A DNA stretch of 64,000 nt from Berberis thunbergii (GCA_003290165.1 QNQO01002075.1:91611-155610), one strand, 5' to 3'; counted from the first letter of the stretch, positions 43,138 to 56,300 are shown. A program made the numbers and translations. Notes: generated from the sequence alone by a model not told the origin.

Positions 43138-43904
43138 CAATATAAATTGTTCAAATTTAAAAATGAAATATCTTTGTAAGCAATTAAATTTTATTGAATT
43201 TGACCATAGAGTTTATAAAGTTCTGACCGAGTTTGCATGCCCAAAAACCTTTTAATTTACATGTTTAAATACAACTTTTCATTGAAAATATACTTAGAAT
43301 TTAATTTATGTAGATAAAATCAAGGGGAGATGTTGCAGTCTTGCAGACATAAAAGTTGTAAAAAATAAAATAAAAGATAATAGTGTCGTAGACACGGGTT
43401 ATATTTAAATTATACATTAATACTCTTTACATAGTTTTTGTCGGTTTGTATCGGTGTCATTACACACTTGATTCGGTTCAGTTTGAATTTCTGCCAAACC
43501 AATTGATATGGTTTAGTTTGTGATTATGGGTAGAATTTGAACAATGAACAACCCTAAGAAAAATCCTGGAAAAAAATACAAAGAGAAACAAATAATATCT
43601 ATGCAAATTATCCAAGTGGATAAGCTATTGAGATATGTATTTACATACATTTTTCCCTTCTCTAACACATGGACACAAACACATAGTATAGTATGGTATA
43701 GTTCAGGCACCCATGACAGCAATATGCTAATCTTGTCAACTGCTGAAAAACTAACGATAGAGAATCAGCTTCTCTTAGACTCTGTCATCTAGCAACTGAT
43801 GAGTTTTCTCCAGTCTGTTGTAGTCTCTGTACACCAATTGGATGCATATATGGTGTTTGGTTGTGATATGTTGGAGATTTACCTGCATATGGTTTGATTT
43901 GAAG
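43138..43904. other. Downstream flank of the CRK gene
   Basis: Contains the possible hAT-like right end (43440-43557) and the probable 3' UTR of the CRK gene on the minus strand. No other gene was recognised. Confidence 0.4.
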
Positions 43905-46900
43905 TCACCTCGGATAGAATGAGCTATAGGTTGCTGTGGCATTTGAAGATGAAGAAGTGTCATTGTGAGGGTTATGTGGGTCTTCGGAAAGGTCATTGAG
44001 CTCCATGGTCTTCTCATCAATAAAAGGTGGATTTGCTGGTGGGGGAAGTTTTTCATCCTTATTTATGAGATACTTCAGGGCTCTTGACATTGATGGTCGT
44101 AATGAAGCAAACTCTTGCATACAAAGAAGTCCTACATGCACTACCGTGAACATTTCCTTCTTAACATGAATTGGATCTTCATATTTATACAATAACAGAT
44201 TGGGATCGTAAAGTTCCTCTACTGTTCCAAGTTGGAAATGCTTCCATGCCTGTATTTTTCCCAAATGAAATAGATCAAAGAAAAATTTATAATTAAACCT
44301 AAGAATATGGAAAGATATATTAAAAGAAAACTCTATATATGATTGGGAGAATGCATTATGCAACGATATACGATGATGATTGTGGTAATGGTGATGCATG
44401 AGAAGTACAGAGATTTACCGCCGTAACTAGGCTGTCTGTCAAGTCTGAGGTTTTGCTCCTATTATTCTGTCTCCCGGTGACAATCTCTAATAAAAGCACC
44501 CCAAAGCTATAGACATCGGCCTTTTCTGTTAATTGACCATGGGCTAGGTACTCAGGAGCCATATATCCTCTGTAGGTTTAAAAACCGCGCATGAGATATA
44601 CAAATGTAAATGCTTCATGCATATTTATGAACTATACTACTAAAAAAAGGTTTTAGCGACAACACAAGATTTGTATAAAACCATAACCTAGCACTTTTAA
44701 TGACGATGGTGGTGTTTAGCCGCTGCTAATGACAGTAAAAACTGACTTTTATCTTTTCCCCATCTCTTCCATATTAATAATGGAAGAGATAGTTGAAACA
44801 TATTCTCCATCTGTCTGGTCTTTTGATAGAGTTGAGTTGTGAGGATGAATATTGTTGGATTTTAGAGCTGACATTTTCTTTATCAGGGTTCGAACAGCAA
44901 GAGGGAATAAATACATACAATGTTCCAGCAATTGCAGTGCTGATGTGGCTTTTATCATCTTGGAAAGACCTCGCCAATCCAAAATCAGCAATTTTAGCTC
45001 GGAATCTAGAATCCAAAAGGATGTTGCTGGCTTTTATATCCCGGTGAATGATTCTATTATTGGAGTTCTCATGCAAGTAGGCCAAACCTTCAGCTGTTCC
45101 AAGGATTATCTCAAATCTCTTCTCCCAGTGCAGTGCTTTACCTTTAGTTGGATCTGTTATACATGATTCAAAACACTTTATTCAGTCATAATCAATATTC
45201 AAAAAAAATTGCTTATAAGGTTGACTAGAGAAATGCGTAGTAGCAAGGTAGCATTCCACCCATTCCATAGACCCTTATTGTTTGACTTTGATATATGTTA
45301 AATTTTCCTTATTTATCAACTTAAGATTTTAGAGTGGATGACAATGTAACACTTTTAGGATGAAATAGCAAAAAGAGATTTAGAAATTACCAAAGATGAA
45401 ATGATCCAGACTCTTGTTTGGGAGTAATTCATAGACTAGGAGACTTTCGGGTCCTGAACAACTGCAACCCAATAACCTGACCAGGTTCTTGTGCTCCACA
45501 CTGCTTATCATGTTAACTTCATTATAAAAGTCCGCAGCTCTGTGTCTGTTATTAAAGAAAAGCCTCTTAACAGCAACTTCTCTTCCATCGGCTAAAACTC
45601 CCTGAAAAAAAAATTTGTAATCCCCATCAGAAAAGACCAAGATATGAAACAAATTTATTTCAGATAATATTGGAAGCTCCCTGAATTTGACTCATAGTCT
45701 CAATCTGGAAACTTGAGGCATAAATAAGCCAAAAGAAAAAGACCTCCCTAACCTAGTATGTCGTAATGACTCACCTTGTAAACAGTCCCAAATCCCCCTT
45801 GGCCAAGCTTGTTTGCATTGTCAAAAGATCCAGTGGCCTTCTCGAGTGTCGAGTACTTGAAGTTCAAGCTGCTGTTGGTGAGAGTCTTTGCCATTTTAGC
45901 TGCATCATTTGAGCCTGGAAATTGAAAAACAGTTGTAGTGACTTTTAATTTTCCGTGGGTTCTTGATCCATATAGAGATTTCAAATATGGCATATATTTG
46001 TAATTGTGAAATAAAACTTCCATACTTCATCAATTAGGTCACCAAGGAAACTTCATACCTCTTCTTTTCTTTTCTAGCTGTTTGTTATTCCATAAATAAA
46101 CTCCAATAGCTGTGCCAAGTATTGCCACGAATGAAGAACTCAAAATGACAACCACCATGACTATTGTTCTCCCTGCAAAACGGTAAGCACCAATGGTACT
46201 CAGATGATACTAATAAATGCAGAAATGTGCTTTCATAGACATTAAAGTTGCAGTACTTGATAGTAGAGGTGGCTAAAATTAAAGCATTTGTTGATGGCAG
46301 AAGAATCATGTTCAGGGTAATTTTAGGAAGTTCTGACTCTAATCAGTTTGACCAGAGATAAAGGTAGACAGCGAATTGATACCATCTGGTATCAAAGTGA
46401 TCAGTTATACGTCGCTAATTGAATCTAGAAAGATCTTGTGGCAGTTTAATTACCTTTTGATCGTCCATCTCTTGGCACCTTGTTCAGAAAATTTTGGTCA
46501 GAATACCTCATGAAGCATCCCGTGTTTAGTGCACGTCCTTCTGACCATGGCAAGCATCCTATTATTGAGGCTGATGCATTCTGCAAGCATGTACTGCAAG
46601 AACTAGTATTCAATGTTTTCCAGCAATTAGCCAGCACATAAGCTGACTCATTTAACGATCCAGACAGTAGTACTTCAGCCCTTGCATAACCATTGTTGTT
46701 AGGTGCTAGAGCTGCTGCCTCCAATGCAGCCTGCCTTGCAGATTCATGGAACCTTGCATCCTTTCGTGTTGAATTCCCACAGATGGCCTTGTCATTAGGT
46801 CCTGTGAACTCTTCAAAGAAGGTAAAATTCTCTGACCGCATGAAACAACCATCGAGGAAGATACGACCTCCATTATATGGGTAGCACTGAGGCAGCAAAG

Positions 46901-47204
46901 TGCGTGCTTCAGCATAGCATAGTACACAATCAAGCAAGGAGAGGTCTCCATAACACTGGGCCAACCCATGGCTTGCATCGAGTCCTGAGCCAACAGATGT
47001 TAATCCAAAACCAGTGGTTCTCATCTGGACGCCAATGTTCTCCATTGAGGCAACAAAGTTGGGAACAAAGATGCTGGCATTGTTTTCTGGTGTGGTTTCA
47101 CATTGGATTTCTATAGTGGTTGCTCTTGCCTCGCCTGCTACTGTTTCCACTTGCAGAGATGAGATAAGGAAGAGAAGGAATAGAAATTGAAGTGTTGTAT
47201 TCAT
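43905..47204 (-). CDS. Cysteine-rich receptor-like protein kinase (CRK2-like), seven exons
   Basis: A plasma-membrane receptor kinase, likely sensing apoplastic signals. Exons on the minus strand are 47204-46454, 46172-46059, 45914-45775, 45601-45391, 45153-44919, 44569-44419 and 44249-43905. All have GT-AG borders and consistent phases, giving 1947 nt and 648 residues. Residues 1 to about 24 are a signal peptide. Two DUF26/Gnk2 domains follow, each with C-x8-C-x2-C ([26 protein letters not shown]). A membrane span lies at about 254-277. The kinase has [33 protein letters not shown] and GYMAPEY, so all catalytic residues are present. The C-terminus is SSFYPR. The exon layout matches the CRK family, and the N- and C-termini are closest to CRK2 by memory. 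No stop or frameshift was found, so it is the one apparently functional gene here. A hAT element sits about 250 bp upstream of the ATG. Confidence 0.94.
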
Positions 47205-47456
47205 TTTATATCAACTTGGGAACTTTTGTTAGGTATTTTGGGTTATGGCTTCTAAGTCTGACGAAATCGAGTAGAAAGCTTCTGTCACTGTTACCAGGTT
47301 GTTGTACTGAAAGAACAATATAAACATCAACTTCAAAGAATGAATGGTGCCAGGAGATGAATGCATGCAATTCTTGAAGTAATGAGATTTTTTTTTTGGG
47401 GGGTGAACAAATTGTGATTTAATTTGGATACTTCATATTCCTACTATAGTCATGAT

Positions 47457-48081
47457 CAAGGAAGTACGGACTCTTCGAAAACTTGTCGTATCCGTGCCCG
47501 ACACGTATCCAACACACGATACTCGCCCGACACGCCTCCGACACATGTCGGACACTTGGTCAACGTGTCGGCAGGTGTCAGACACATGATCAATGTGGTC
47601 AACTTGTCGGACACACCTCTGGTATACCTGAAACTTGGTCAAGACACAGTCAAGATTCGAAAACCAACTTTGTTTAATTTTTTACTTTTAGATATTTGCA
47701 AATGACCACATAATATAATGGTTGTTGATCCATCTGAAGTGAATGACTATTTCAATTGTGATTTAAGACATAGGACAAAAAGCCACTAAAGCATAGATGA
47801 AGTTTATGTTTTTTCTCAACCTTTTTACTTTTTATTTTTCTCTCATTTGCTTCTTCTCTCCTCTACTTCTATACTATATTTTTCTCTACTTTAATTGTTT
47901 TCTTGCACCAGTATCATCTTCTTCAAAACACTCTAGAAAGACACTTTATTAGATTATTATTTATATGATATTATAAAAATAGTATGATGGGTCCCCGAGT
48001 TCTAGTTTTTAAAAAATTGCCGAGTCGACGTGTCGTGTCCGTATCCAACACAACACGCGTGTCTGTATCCGTATATCCTTG
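47457..48081. mobile_element. hAT-type MITE with 8-bp target duplication
   Basis: The octamer GTCATGAT occurs at 47449-47456 and 48082-48089. Between them, CAAGGAAGTACGGA on the left mirrors CAAGGATATACGGA on the right. Subterminal regions are dense in CGACACG/CGTGTCG palindromes. The 625-bp body has no transposase. An 8-bp duplication is diagnostic of the hAT superfamily. It lies in the presumed promoter of the CRK gene. Confidence 0.88.
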
Positions 48082-48180
48082 GTCATGATTTATCAGGAGA
48101 TATTGGGTTGGGTGGCATGGTTTGATGGGTGTTTTCTTTGGGATAATAAAGATAACCATGTCATGGTGTGAGAAAGATGA

Positions 48181-49925
48181 CAAGGAATTATATGTATGAT
48201 GATACCGTGTTTTTCATGACACTTCATCTATTGAATAAAAGAAATTCCAAAAACAAATGACTAAGTTAATTTAGTCTTGCAATTTTCTTAGTTAGTTTCC
48301 CATGAATTCATTGTGGAAGTTGGTTTCATATTTAATAGTCCAACCACCCACTATCTCTCTCTCCTTCTACCCTCCTCTTCACTGCACAAGTCCAACTTTC
48401 TCCTTCTAACTTCTTCACTGCAAAATTGGAAGAAAGTATCAAGAGCAGAGAAATTACCTAAATTGAAGGAATTGAACCAGAGAGGGAATTCCCAGCAAGA
48501 TGAAGATGCTCAAGAACAGTGCAACGCCAACTAGTGTTTTGCTGTCCTTGGCAGCGAATTCTGGTAGAAGAGGACATTGGTGGTTGTTTAAGGAGAGGGA
48601 AAGCAATTGAAGAATGGGAAGAAGTTTGGCAAATAAGAAGGGGATGGTTTCAGCGAAGTGGTTTCCAGCCAAAGTAACGAGGCGTAATTTGGTGCGATTG
48701 CCTTCTACCCTCTTTTTCACTGCACAAATCCAACTCTTTCTCTCTACCTTCTTCTTCACAGCGAAATTGGAAGAAAGTGTCAAGAGCAGAGGAATTACCT
48801 AAATTTGAAGGAATTGAACCAGAGGAAATTCCCAGCAAGATGAAGATGCTCAAGAACATTGCAATGCCAACTAGTGTTTTTGTTGTCCTTGGCGGTGAAT
48901 TTTGGTATAAGAGGACATTGGAGGTTGTTTAAGAAGAGGGAAAGGAATTGAAGAGTGGGAAGAAGTTTGGCAAAGAAGAGGGGGATGGTTTCATTGAAGT
49001 GGTTTCCAGCCAAAGTAACGTGGCGTAATTTGGTGCAGTTGCCTTCTACCCTCCTCTTCATTGCACAAGTCCAACTCTTTCCTTTTTCTTTCTCCACTGC
49101 AAAATTGGAATTAAGTATCAATAGTAGGGTTATTACCTAAATTTGAAGGAATTGAACCAAAGGGAATTCCCATCAAGACGAAGATGCTCAAGAACACTGC
49201 AACGCAAACTAGTGTTGTTGATGTCCTTGGCGGCAAATTGGGGTAGAAGAGGACATTGGAAGTTGTTTAAGGAGAGGGAAAGCAATTGAAGAGTGGGAAG
49301 AAGTTTGGCAAAGAATAGGAGGATGGTTTCATTGAAGTGGTTTCCAGCCAAAGTAACGTGGCATAATTTGGGGGCCAATGGACATCAAGAAGCTCCAAAA
49401 ATTGAAGCTCCAAAAATTGAAGTTCCTTAAAATTGAACCATCCCCAAACATTGAAGCTCCTTAAAGTTGGCAATGGAGATCAAGAAGCTCCAAAAAAAAA
49501 AAAAAAAAAAAAGCTCCAAAAAATGAAGCTACTTAAAATTGAACCATCCCTAGAAATTGATGGACTGTGCAGGAGGATGAGAGGGAGTGGGGTGGACTTG
49601 TGTAGTGAAGAAGGTAGAAGGAGAGATAGGGGGTGGTTAGACTTGCTCCACGTCCACACTTCATATGATGTGCATGCTCCCAGGTCCAAACCAGCCACAA
49701 GTCCAGGTTGCGTAGAATTCTCCTAAATCGATAGAGATTGGGGATAGATTATCATGGAGATGACAAGGAATTATATGTATGATGATATAGTGTTTGTCAT
49801 GATACTTCGTCTATTGGATAAAAGAAATTCAAAAAACAAATGACTCAGTTAATTTAGTATTGCAATTTTGTTAGTTAATTTCCCATGAGTTCACTGTGAA
49901 AGTTGGTTTCATATTTAATTAATTA
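48181..49925. repeat. Direct repeats of about 155 bp flanking the LRR-coding array
   Basis: GAATTATATGTATGATGATA at 48185 recurs at 49767. Both continue through AAAAGAAATTC, AACAAATGACT(A/C)AGTTAATTTAGT and GTTGGTTTCATATTTAAT, ending near 48340 and 49920. The segment between them (48345-49765) contains the LRR repeat array. The arrangement suggests a local duplication or the two sides of an insertion. Confidence 0.7.
48459..49440 (-). pseudogene. LRR receptor fragment in three tandem copies (unit about 339 bp)
   Basis: The landmark CCTAAATTTGAAGGAATTGA (first copy with one T fewer) occurs at about 48459, 48799 and 49137. On the minus strand each unit encodes the same leucine-rich piece, for example VTLAGNHFNETIPLFFAKLL, PTLQFLSLFLNN, AAKD and LEHLHLAGN. 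This is the LxxLxLxxN-type spacing of plant extracellular LRRs. Frames differ between units and contain stops. The third copy is shorter on its far side. No kinase or transmembrane segment is present, so this is a decayed, locally amplified fragment of an LRR receptor gene. Which LRR gene it came from cannot be told. Confidence 0.65.
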
Positions 49926-49929
49926 TACA

Positions 49930-50884
49930 TGAAAAAAAATCGGTTGGTTATATTATGATTTATCCCCAATCTGTATCTATTTATGAGCGAGTGTAGACTG
50001 AGAAGCAGGTAGCGTAAAAAGAAAGAATTCCTTATGAGTTCTGCTGACCACACAAACAAATTCTAGAGGGGTGAACACAACCGGCCCAAACCACCATAGA
50101 AGAGATAAGTTGTTGTTACACTTAACACACACAAAGATTGAGTATTCATGGGTGATCAGTTGAGTCAGCAGTAACTGACTAATTTCGGGCGGGATTGGAA
50201 GCAACCTAGCTAGCCAAACCTAGCCAGCCACATACATAGAAATATAGGGACTATATATATATGTTGATTCCTTCTTTCTTTCATTCTATTGCAGAGAGGC
50301 AGAGACAGACAGAGGGAGAGTAGATTCATTCATATTCATGAAAATCCATTCAGGAAAAACAATAAATTAACAAAATAATTGAATTAAATTGATGATGGTA
50401 CGTAAGTGGAAGTAATTATTTCTCTCACCTAACTACCTGATTGCTCGTTGGTCAATAATCTCTTTCTCGGGGTGTCCGTGGATGTGAATTGATCTTTTCG
50501 TTTCTCTTCTTTGAGCTGCTTCATCAATTTCTTTGATCAAACTTTAACTTCGTTGAAAGAAAGAAGAAGGCGGCTTTGAAGTTTGTTTCTTGTTGGATAA
50601 AGAAAAAAATTCAAACTTGTGTACGTACGCGTTGTCACAGCACAACTAGCTCAGCTCAGTGGGGTGGTGCGTGGTGGTGGTTTAATTGTTTTTTCAAAGT
50701 TTCCTATCCTTAAGCTCGCTCAATCCAAATCTCTCTCTCGCTCTCTATGGGAATGAGAAGGGAAGAAGAATCATCCGATTGATTGACTGATGACCAGCCA
50801 CCCAGCCATTGAAATTTCAATTGGGAGAAGAAATTAATTATTAATAAAACTTCTCTCAAGCCACACTTGTGTTTCCTTCGTTGA
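49930..50884. other. No gene recognised
   Basis: Contains GA- and CT-rich tracts (50290-50320, 50720-50750) of the kind found in plant 5' leaders. No coding exon was recognised. Confidence 0.35.
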
Positions 50885-51076
50885 CTAATAGGTGCGAAAA
50901 TTCTGGGTTTGGTCGAGGGAGGGAACGAGGGAAAGGGGCGGGGGAAGCCACCCATCCCGCCTCGAGATAAGCAATATTGTGCATCTCGAAGCAGATGTAC
51001 TTATCTCGAAACAAATGGTGGTTACCACTCATCCCTCGCTCCCTCCCTTGTTTCCTCCCTCGACCCCTAATAGGTG
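50885..51076. mobile_element. Foldback MITE with 10-bp flanking direct repeat
   Basis: GGTCGAGGGAGGGAACGAGG at 50911 is mirrored by GGTCGAGGGAGGAAACAAGG on the reverse strand ending at 51065. Further paired segments inside are TCGAGATAAG with CTTATCTCGA, and ACCATTTG/CAAATGGT-like arms. CTAATAGGTG occurs on both sides (50885-50894 and 51067-51076). The core resembles the foldback at 11807-11940. There is no coding capacity. A 9-11-bp duplication would suit a Mutator-like origin. Confidence 0.6.
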
Positions 51077-51079
51077 TAT

Positions 51080-53370
51080 TGCAGGTGTGGAGTGTTTCCT
51101 TCCACTGACTTTACTATTTACCCCTCGCTACTAGGACCCGCAGACTACCATATCTTGAATGGATATGTATAGATTCCAAATCGAATCGGATCTGGATTTG
51201 GAATACAAATTTATATCCATGAACCTCTTTGATACGTTCTGGATTGAATCCGGGTCCTAATGGGTATATACTTGCATATTAAACGTTTTAAATTCTACTA
51301 ATTAAAATATTAGTTTTGTTGGATGTAATACATTGATGCCTTAAGAAAACAAATAAAATTATGTTACATACAAATATAACAACTAATCAATAATTTCGAA
51401 ATTGCATACCACCTCCAACCATCATCTACCACCGATGAACAAAAAAAGATCGGGCAACCCACCACCACCAATTACTGCAATTTAATAATTGCATACCACC
51501 TCCACCCCTCATCTACCTTTGAACAACAGGCAAAAGATCGGGCAATCCATCACCACCACTTCTCAAACACCACCACTGCATCTCAGATCCCCACCAAATC
51601 AGATGAGAAAGAAAGATTGGAGGTAACGAACCACCATCAGCGCTACAGAACACCATCACCTTCAACGCTTTAGACGACCATTAACGTCAATGTAGAGAAG
51701 AATACGACTTAATGTCTTTGTTGCACTTGTGAATAAACAGGGGGTAAAGTGGTCAATTTCATTAGCTAGTTTTTTTTTTTAAATAAGTAGCGCGTGGGGT
51801 GGAAGTAGAATAGTTTTATGAGTCGTGACTTCCGTTGCAAACCCCGTCTAATTTATTAGATGTAAAAAATCAAACTCACAAAGCTGAAACTCATCATAGC
51901 TCAGCTTAGTAAAAAATGACCCATACGACATGCTATGAGCGTCGATAAGGACCCAAATAACAGTGAAAGTGTCTGGGTTTTATTTTTTCAATTTTTTGAC
52001 CTAAACATGTTCAAATTTTGAAATTTACCATAAACATGTACACGCAACGATTTCTGCGAGTAAACAAGGATACACGCGCAAAACTTTTTGTGAGTAAACG
52101 ATGATACCCACGTAGAAATTTATGTGTCTAGGCCTTCTCGCCAAAAACAATTGACAAAAATACAAATGGGAAAATTTATGGCTTGGTGATGGATGCAGAC
52201 ACCAACCAACTTCTTTGTCTCCCAATAGTAAAGAATTTTCAAATGTGCATGGAGAAAATGCATAACCGGAAATACTAAAATATACAAGTTGGCAATAAAC
52301 CCTATTTAGCTAAAATACATACATAGATAGTCACTACCAGAAGTCTGGAACATAAATGATAAATATAGATCTAGTAGAATTAATCATTAAAGGTACAACT
52401 AATGTGAATCAAATGCTAAAATGACAAATTAAAATAAAATTGAAAGTAAGGCTGAAGATTATGACAACTCGACTTTGCTATCAGGAACACCTCCTATGTT
52501 TGCACTCCAATAAGAGTACACTACATATGCAACGAAAAGGCAATGTAAATCAACTCATGCTGCTACGAGGGAACTATAGACACACCACATAACTATATGA
52601 TACAATGATGATATTAAGCAATATATAGATATTTCAAACAAACTTAGACGTAGTTAATGGATGAGATGCAAGATGCAAATGGAACAAATCCTACATATTT
52701 TTAAGTTTCAACCAACATGTCGGATTTCTAAGGAGTATGATACTAGGTTCCATCAATCATTGTTATAACCTCAATCACAATCAGATTGTTAAGCAAACAC
52801 ACCATCCTAAGTCCTAGTATTCCATAATAAGTTTAACAAGTACTAAGCTTAAGTAAACTACAACAATTCTAATAAAAAACATTTATTAAGCAAATACCAT
52901 GACGCATGTCTCTCAAGGTAAACCACTACCTGAATATAGTTAATCGATTTACCTCCCTACACAAACCATTAAACTAATAAGGCAATCCAAAATATCTAAA
53001 AATTTACGTGTCACTACCAGACACTTGTCTCGAGGTAGAACATCATCGACAAACATGTTTAGTCGATCTACCTCCTTATAAGGCACAATTATTCAAGGCA
53101 AGCATCATAAGACAAATATTATGTCGCATTCAGAAAGGATGAATCACTACCGAAAAAACGCATATCTAATGTGTTGAATGTGTCTCACCCCAATAGACCC
53201 TCATCATGTGAATTAATGACCACTTCGAGTATGTGTGTACCTCAGATGGGGTGTCATTTTTAAGTTACAAACTCTACCTGAAAGACTAATCACACCGACT
53301 CACTAATAATCACATGAAATCGCATGCCGGAAGAGGAGCCATGCAATATTTTACTCTTCCCCTGCCTCTA
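51080..53370. other. AT-rich DNA bordering the satellite
   Basis: No gene was recognised. At 51430-51600 there is a CACC-rich stretch with two related phrases (GCATACCACCTCCA...CATCTACC). At 52915-53090 a diverged tandem pair has the landmarks GTTAATCGATTTACCTCC and TTTAGTCGATCTACCTCC. The last part may be LTR-derived, but this was not proven. Confidence 0.4.
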
Positions 53371-56300
53371 ATACAAGGATTTGAGTGACCAAATGGACTC
53401 CGTTTGACTTCTAACCACGCGTGGACGTTAATAATGACAAATGGAACATTTTTGACTCAACAAACAAGTTTGGTTGCGCTTAACGAAGAAGGAAAACTCG
53501 TTTGTACGTTGTAGGCTCAATTGGAGGCCAATTTGGGTGCAATCCGAGAATACAAGGATTTGAGTGACCAAATGGACTCCGTTTGACTTCTAACCACGCG
53601 TGGACGTTAATAATGACAAATGGAACATTTTTGACTCAACAAACAAGTTTGGTTGCGTTAATGAAGAAGGAAAACTCGTTTGTACGTTGTAGGCTCAATT
53701 GGAGGCCAATTTGGGTGCAATCCGAGAATACAAGGATTTGAGTGACCAAATGGACTCCGTTTGACTTCTAACCTCGCGTGGACTTAATAATGACAAATGG
53801 AACATTTTTGACTCAACAAACAAGTTTGGTTAAGTTTAACGAAGAAGGAAAACTCGTTTGTACGTTGTAGGCTCAATTGGAGGCTAATTTGGGTGCAATC
53901 CGAGAATACAAGGATTTGAGTGACCAAATGGACTCCGTTTGACTTCTAAGCTCACGTGGACGTTAATAATGACAAATGGAACATGTTTGACTCAACTAAC
54001 AAGTTTGGTTAAGTTTAACGAAGAAGGAAAACTCGTTTGTACATTTTAGGCTCAATTGGAGGTCAATTTGGGTGCAATCCGAGAATACAAGGATTTGAGT
54101 GACCAAATGGACTCCGTTTGACTTCTAACCTCGCGTGGCACTTAATAATGACAAATGGAACATTTTTTACTCAACAAACAAGTTTGGTTAAGTTTAACGA
54201 AGAAGGAAAACTCGTTTGTACGTTGTAGGCTCAATTGGAGGCTAATTTGGGTGCAATCCGAGAATACAAGGATTTGAGTGACCAAATGGACTCCGTTTGA
54301 CTTCTAAGCTCATGTGGACGTTAATAATGACAAATGGAACATTTTTGACTCAACTAACAAGTTTGGTTAAGTTTAACGAAGAAGGAAAACTCGTTTGTAC
54401 GTTGTAGGCTCAACTGGAGGTCAATTTGGGTGCAATCCGAGAATACAAGGATTTGAGTGACCAAATGGACTCCGTTTGACTTCTAACCACGCGTGGACGT
54501 TAATAATGACAAATGGAACATTTTTTACTCAACAAACAAGTTTGGTTGCGCTTAACGAAGAAGGAAAACTCGTTTGTACGTTGTAGGCTCAATTGGAGGC
54601 CAATTTGGGTGCAATCCGAGAATACAAGGATTTGAGTGACCAAATGGACTCCGTTTGACTTCTAACCACGCGTGGAAGTTAATAATGACAAATGGAACAT
54701 TTTTGACTCAACAAACAAATTTGGTTGCGGTTAACGAAGAAGGAAAACTCGTTTGTACGTTGTAGGCTCAATTGGAGGTCAATTTGGGTGCAATCCGAGA
54801 ATACAAGGATTTGAGTGACCAAATGGACTCCGTTTGACTTCTAACCACGCGTGGACGTTAATAATGACAAATGGAACATTTTTGACTCAACAAACAAGTT
54901 TGGTTGCGCTTAACGAAGAAGGAAAACTCGTTTGTACGTTGTAGGCTCAATTGGAGGCCAATTTGGGTGCAATCCGAGAATACAAGGATTTGAGTGACCA
55001 AATGGACTCCGTTTGACTTCTAACCACGCGTGGACGTTAATAATGACAAATGGAACATTTTTGACTCAACAAACAAGTTTGGTTGCGTTAACGAAGAAGG
55101 AAAACTCGTTTGTACGTTGTAGGCTCAATTGGAGGTCAATTTGGGTGCAATCCGAGAATACAAGGATTTGAGTGACCAAATGGACTCCGTTTGACTTCTA
55201 ACCTCGCGTGGACTTAATAATGAAAATGGAACATGTTTGACTCAACAAACAAGTTTGGTTAAGTTTAACGAAGAAGGAAAACTCGTTTGTACGTTGTAGG
55301 CTCAATTGGAGGCCAATTTGGGTGCAATCCGAGAATACAAGGATTTGAGTGACCAAATGGACTCGGTTTGACTTCTAACCTCGCGTGGACGTTAATAATG
55401 AAAATGGAACATGTTTGACTCAACAAACAAGTTTGGTTAAGTTTAACGAAGAAGGAAAACTCGTTTGTACGTTGTAGGCTCAATTGGAGGCCAATTTGGG
55501 TGCAATCCGAGAATACAAGGATTTGAGTGACCAAATGGACTCCGTTTGACTTCTAACCCGCGTGGACGTTAATAATGACAAATGGAACATTTTTGACTCG
55601 ACAAACAAGTTTGGTTGCGCTTAACGAAGAAGGAAAACTCGTTTGTACGTTGTAGGCTCAATTGGAGGTCAATTTGGGTGCAATCCGAGAATACAAGGAT
55701 TTGAGTGACCAAATGGACTCCGTTTGACATCTAACCTCGCGTGGACGTTAATAATGACAAATGGAACATGTTTGACTCAACAAACAAGTTTGGTTGCACT
55801 TAACGAAGAAGGAAACTCGTTTGTACATTTTAGGCTCAATTGGAGGTCAATTTGGGTGCAATCCGAGAATACAAGGATTTGAGTGACCAAATGGACTCCG
55901 TTTGACTTCTAACCTCGCGTGGACTTAATAATGACAAATGGAACATTTTTGACTCGACAAACAAGTTTGGTTAAGTTTAACGAAGAAGGAAAACTCGTTT
56001 GTACGTTGTAGGCTCAATTGGAGGTCAATTTGGGTGCAATCCGAGAATACAAGGATTTGAGTGACCAAATGGACTCGGTTTGACATCTAACCTCGCGTGG
56101 ACGTTAATAATGACAAATGGAACATTTTTGACTCAACAAACAAGTTTGGTTGCACTTAACGAAGAAGGAAAACTCGTTTGTACATTTTAGGCTCAATTGG
56201 AGGTCAATTTGGGTGCAATCCGAGAATACATGGATTTGAGTGACCAAATGGACTCCGTTTGACTTCTAACCACGCGTGGACGTTAATAATGAAAATGGAA

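Noticed and set aside
44630..44745. Possible CACTA or MITE insertion in CRK intron 5 (CTACTAAAAAAAGG start)
   Set aside because: No matching right end or 3-bp duplication was found; it may be ordinary intron sequence.
47424..47705. A 93-codon ORF rich in RHVSDT-like phrases
   Set aside because: Lies in the palindromic CGACACG subterminal region of the hAT MITE and is repetitive in all frames.
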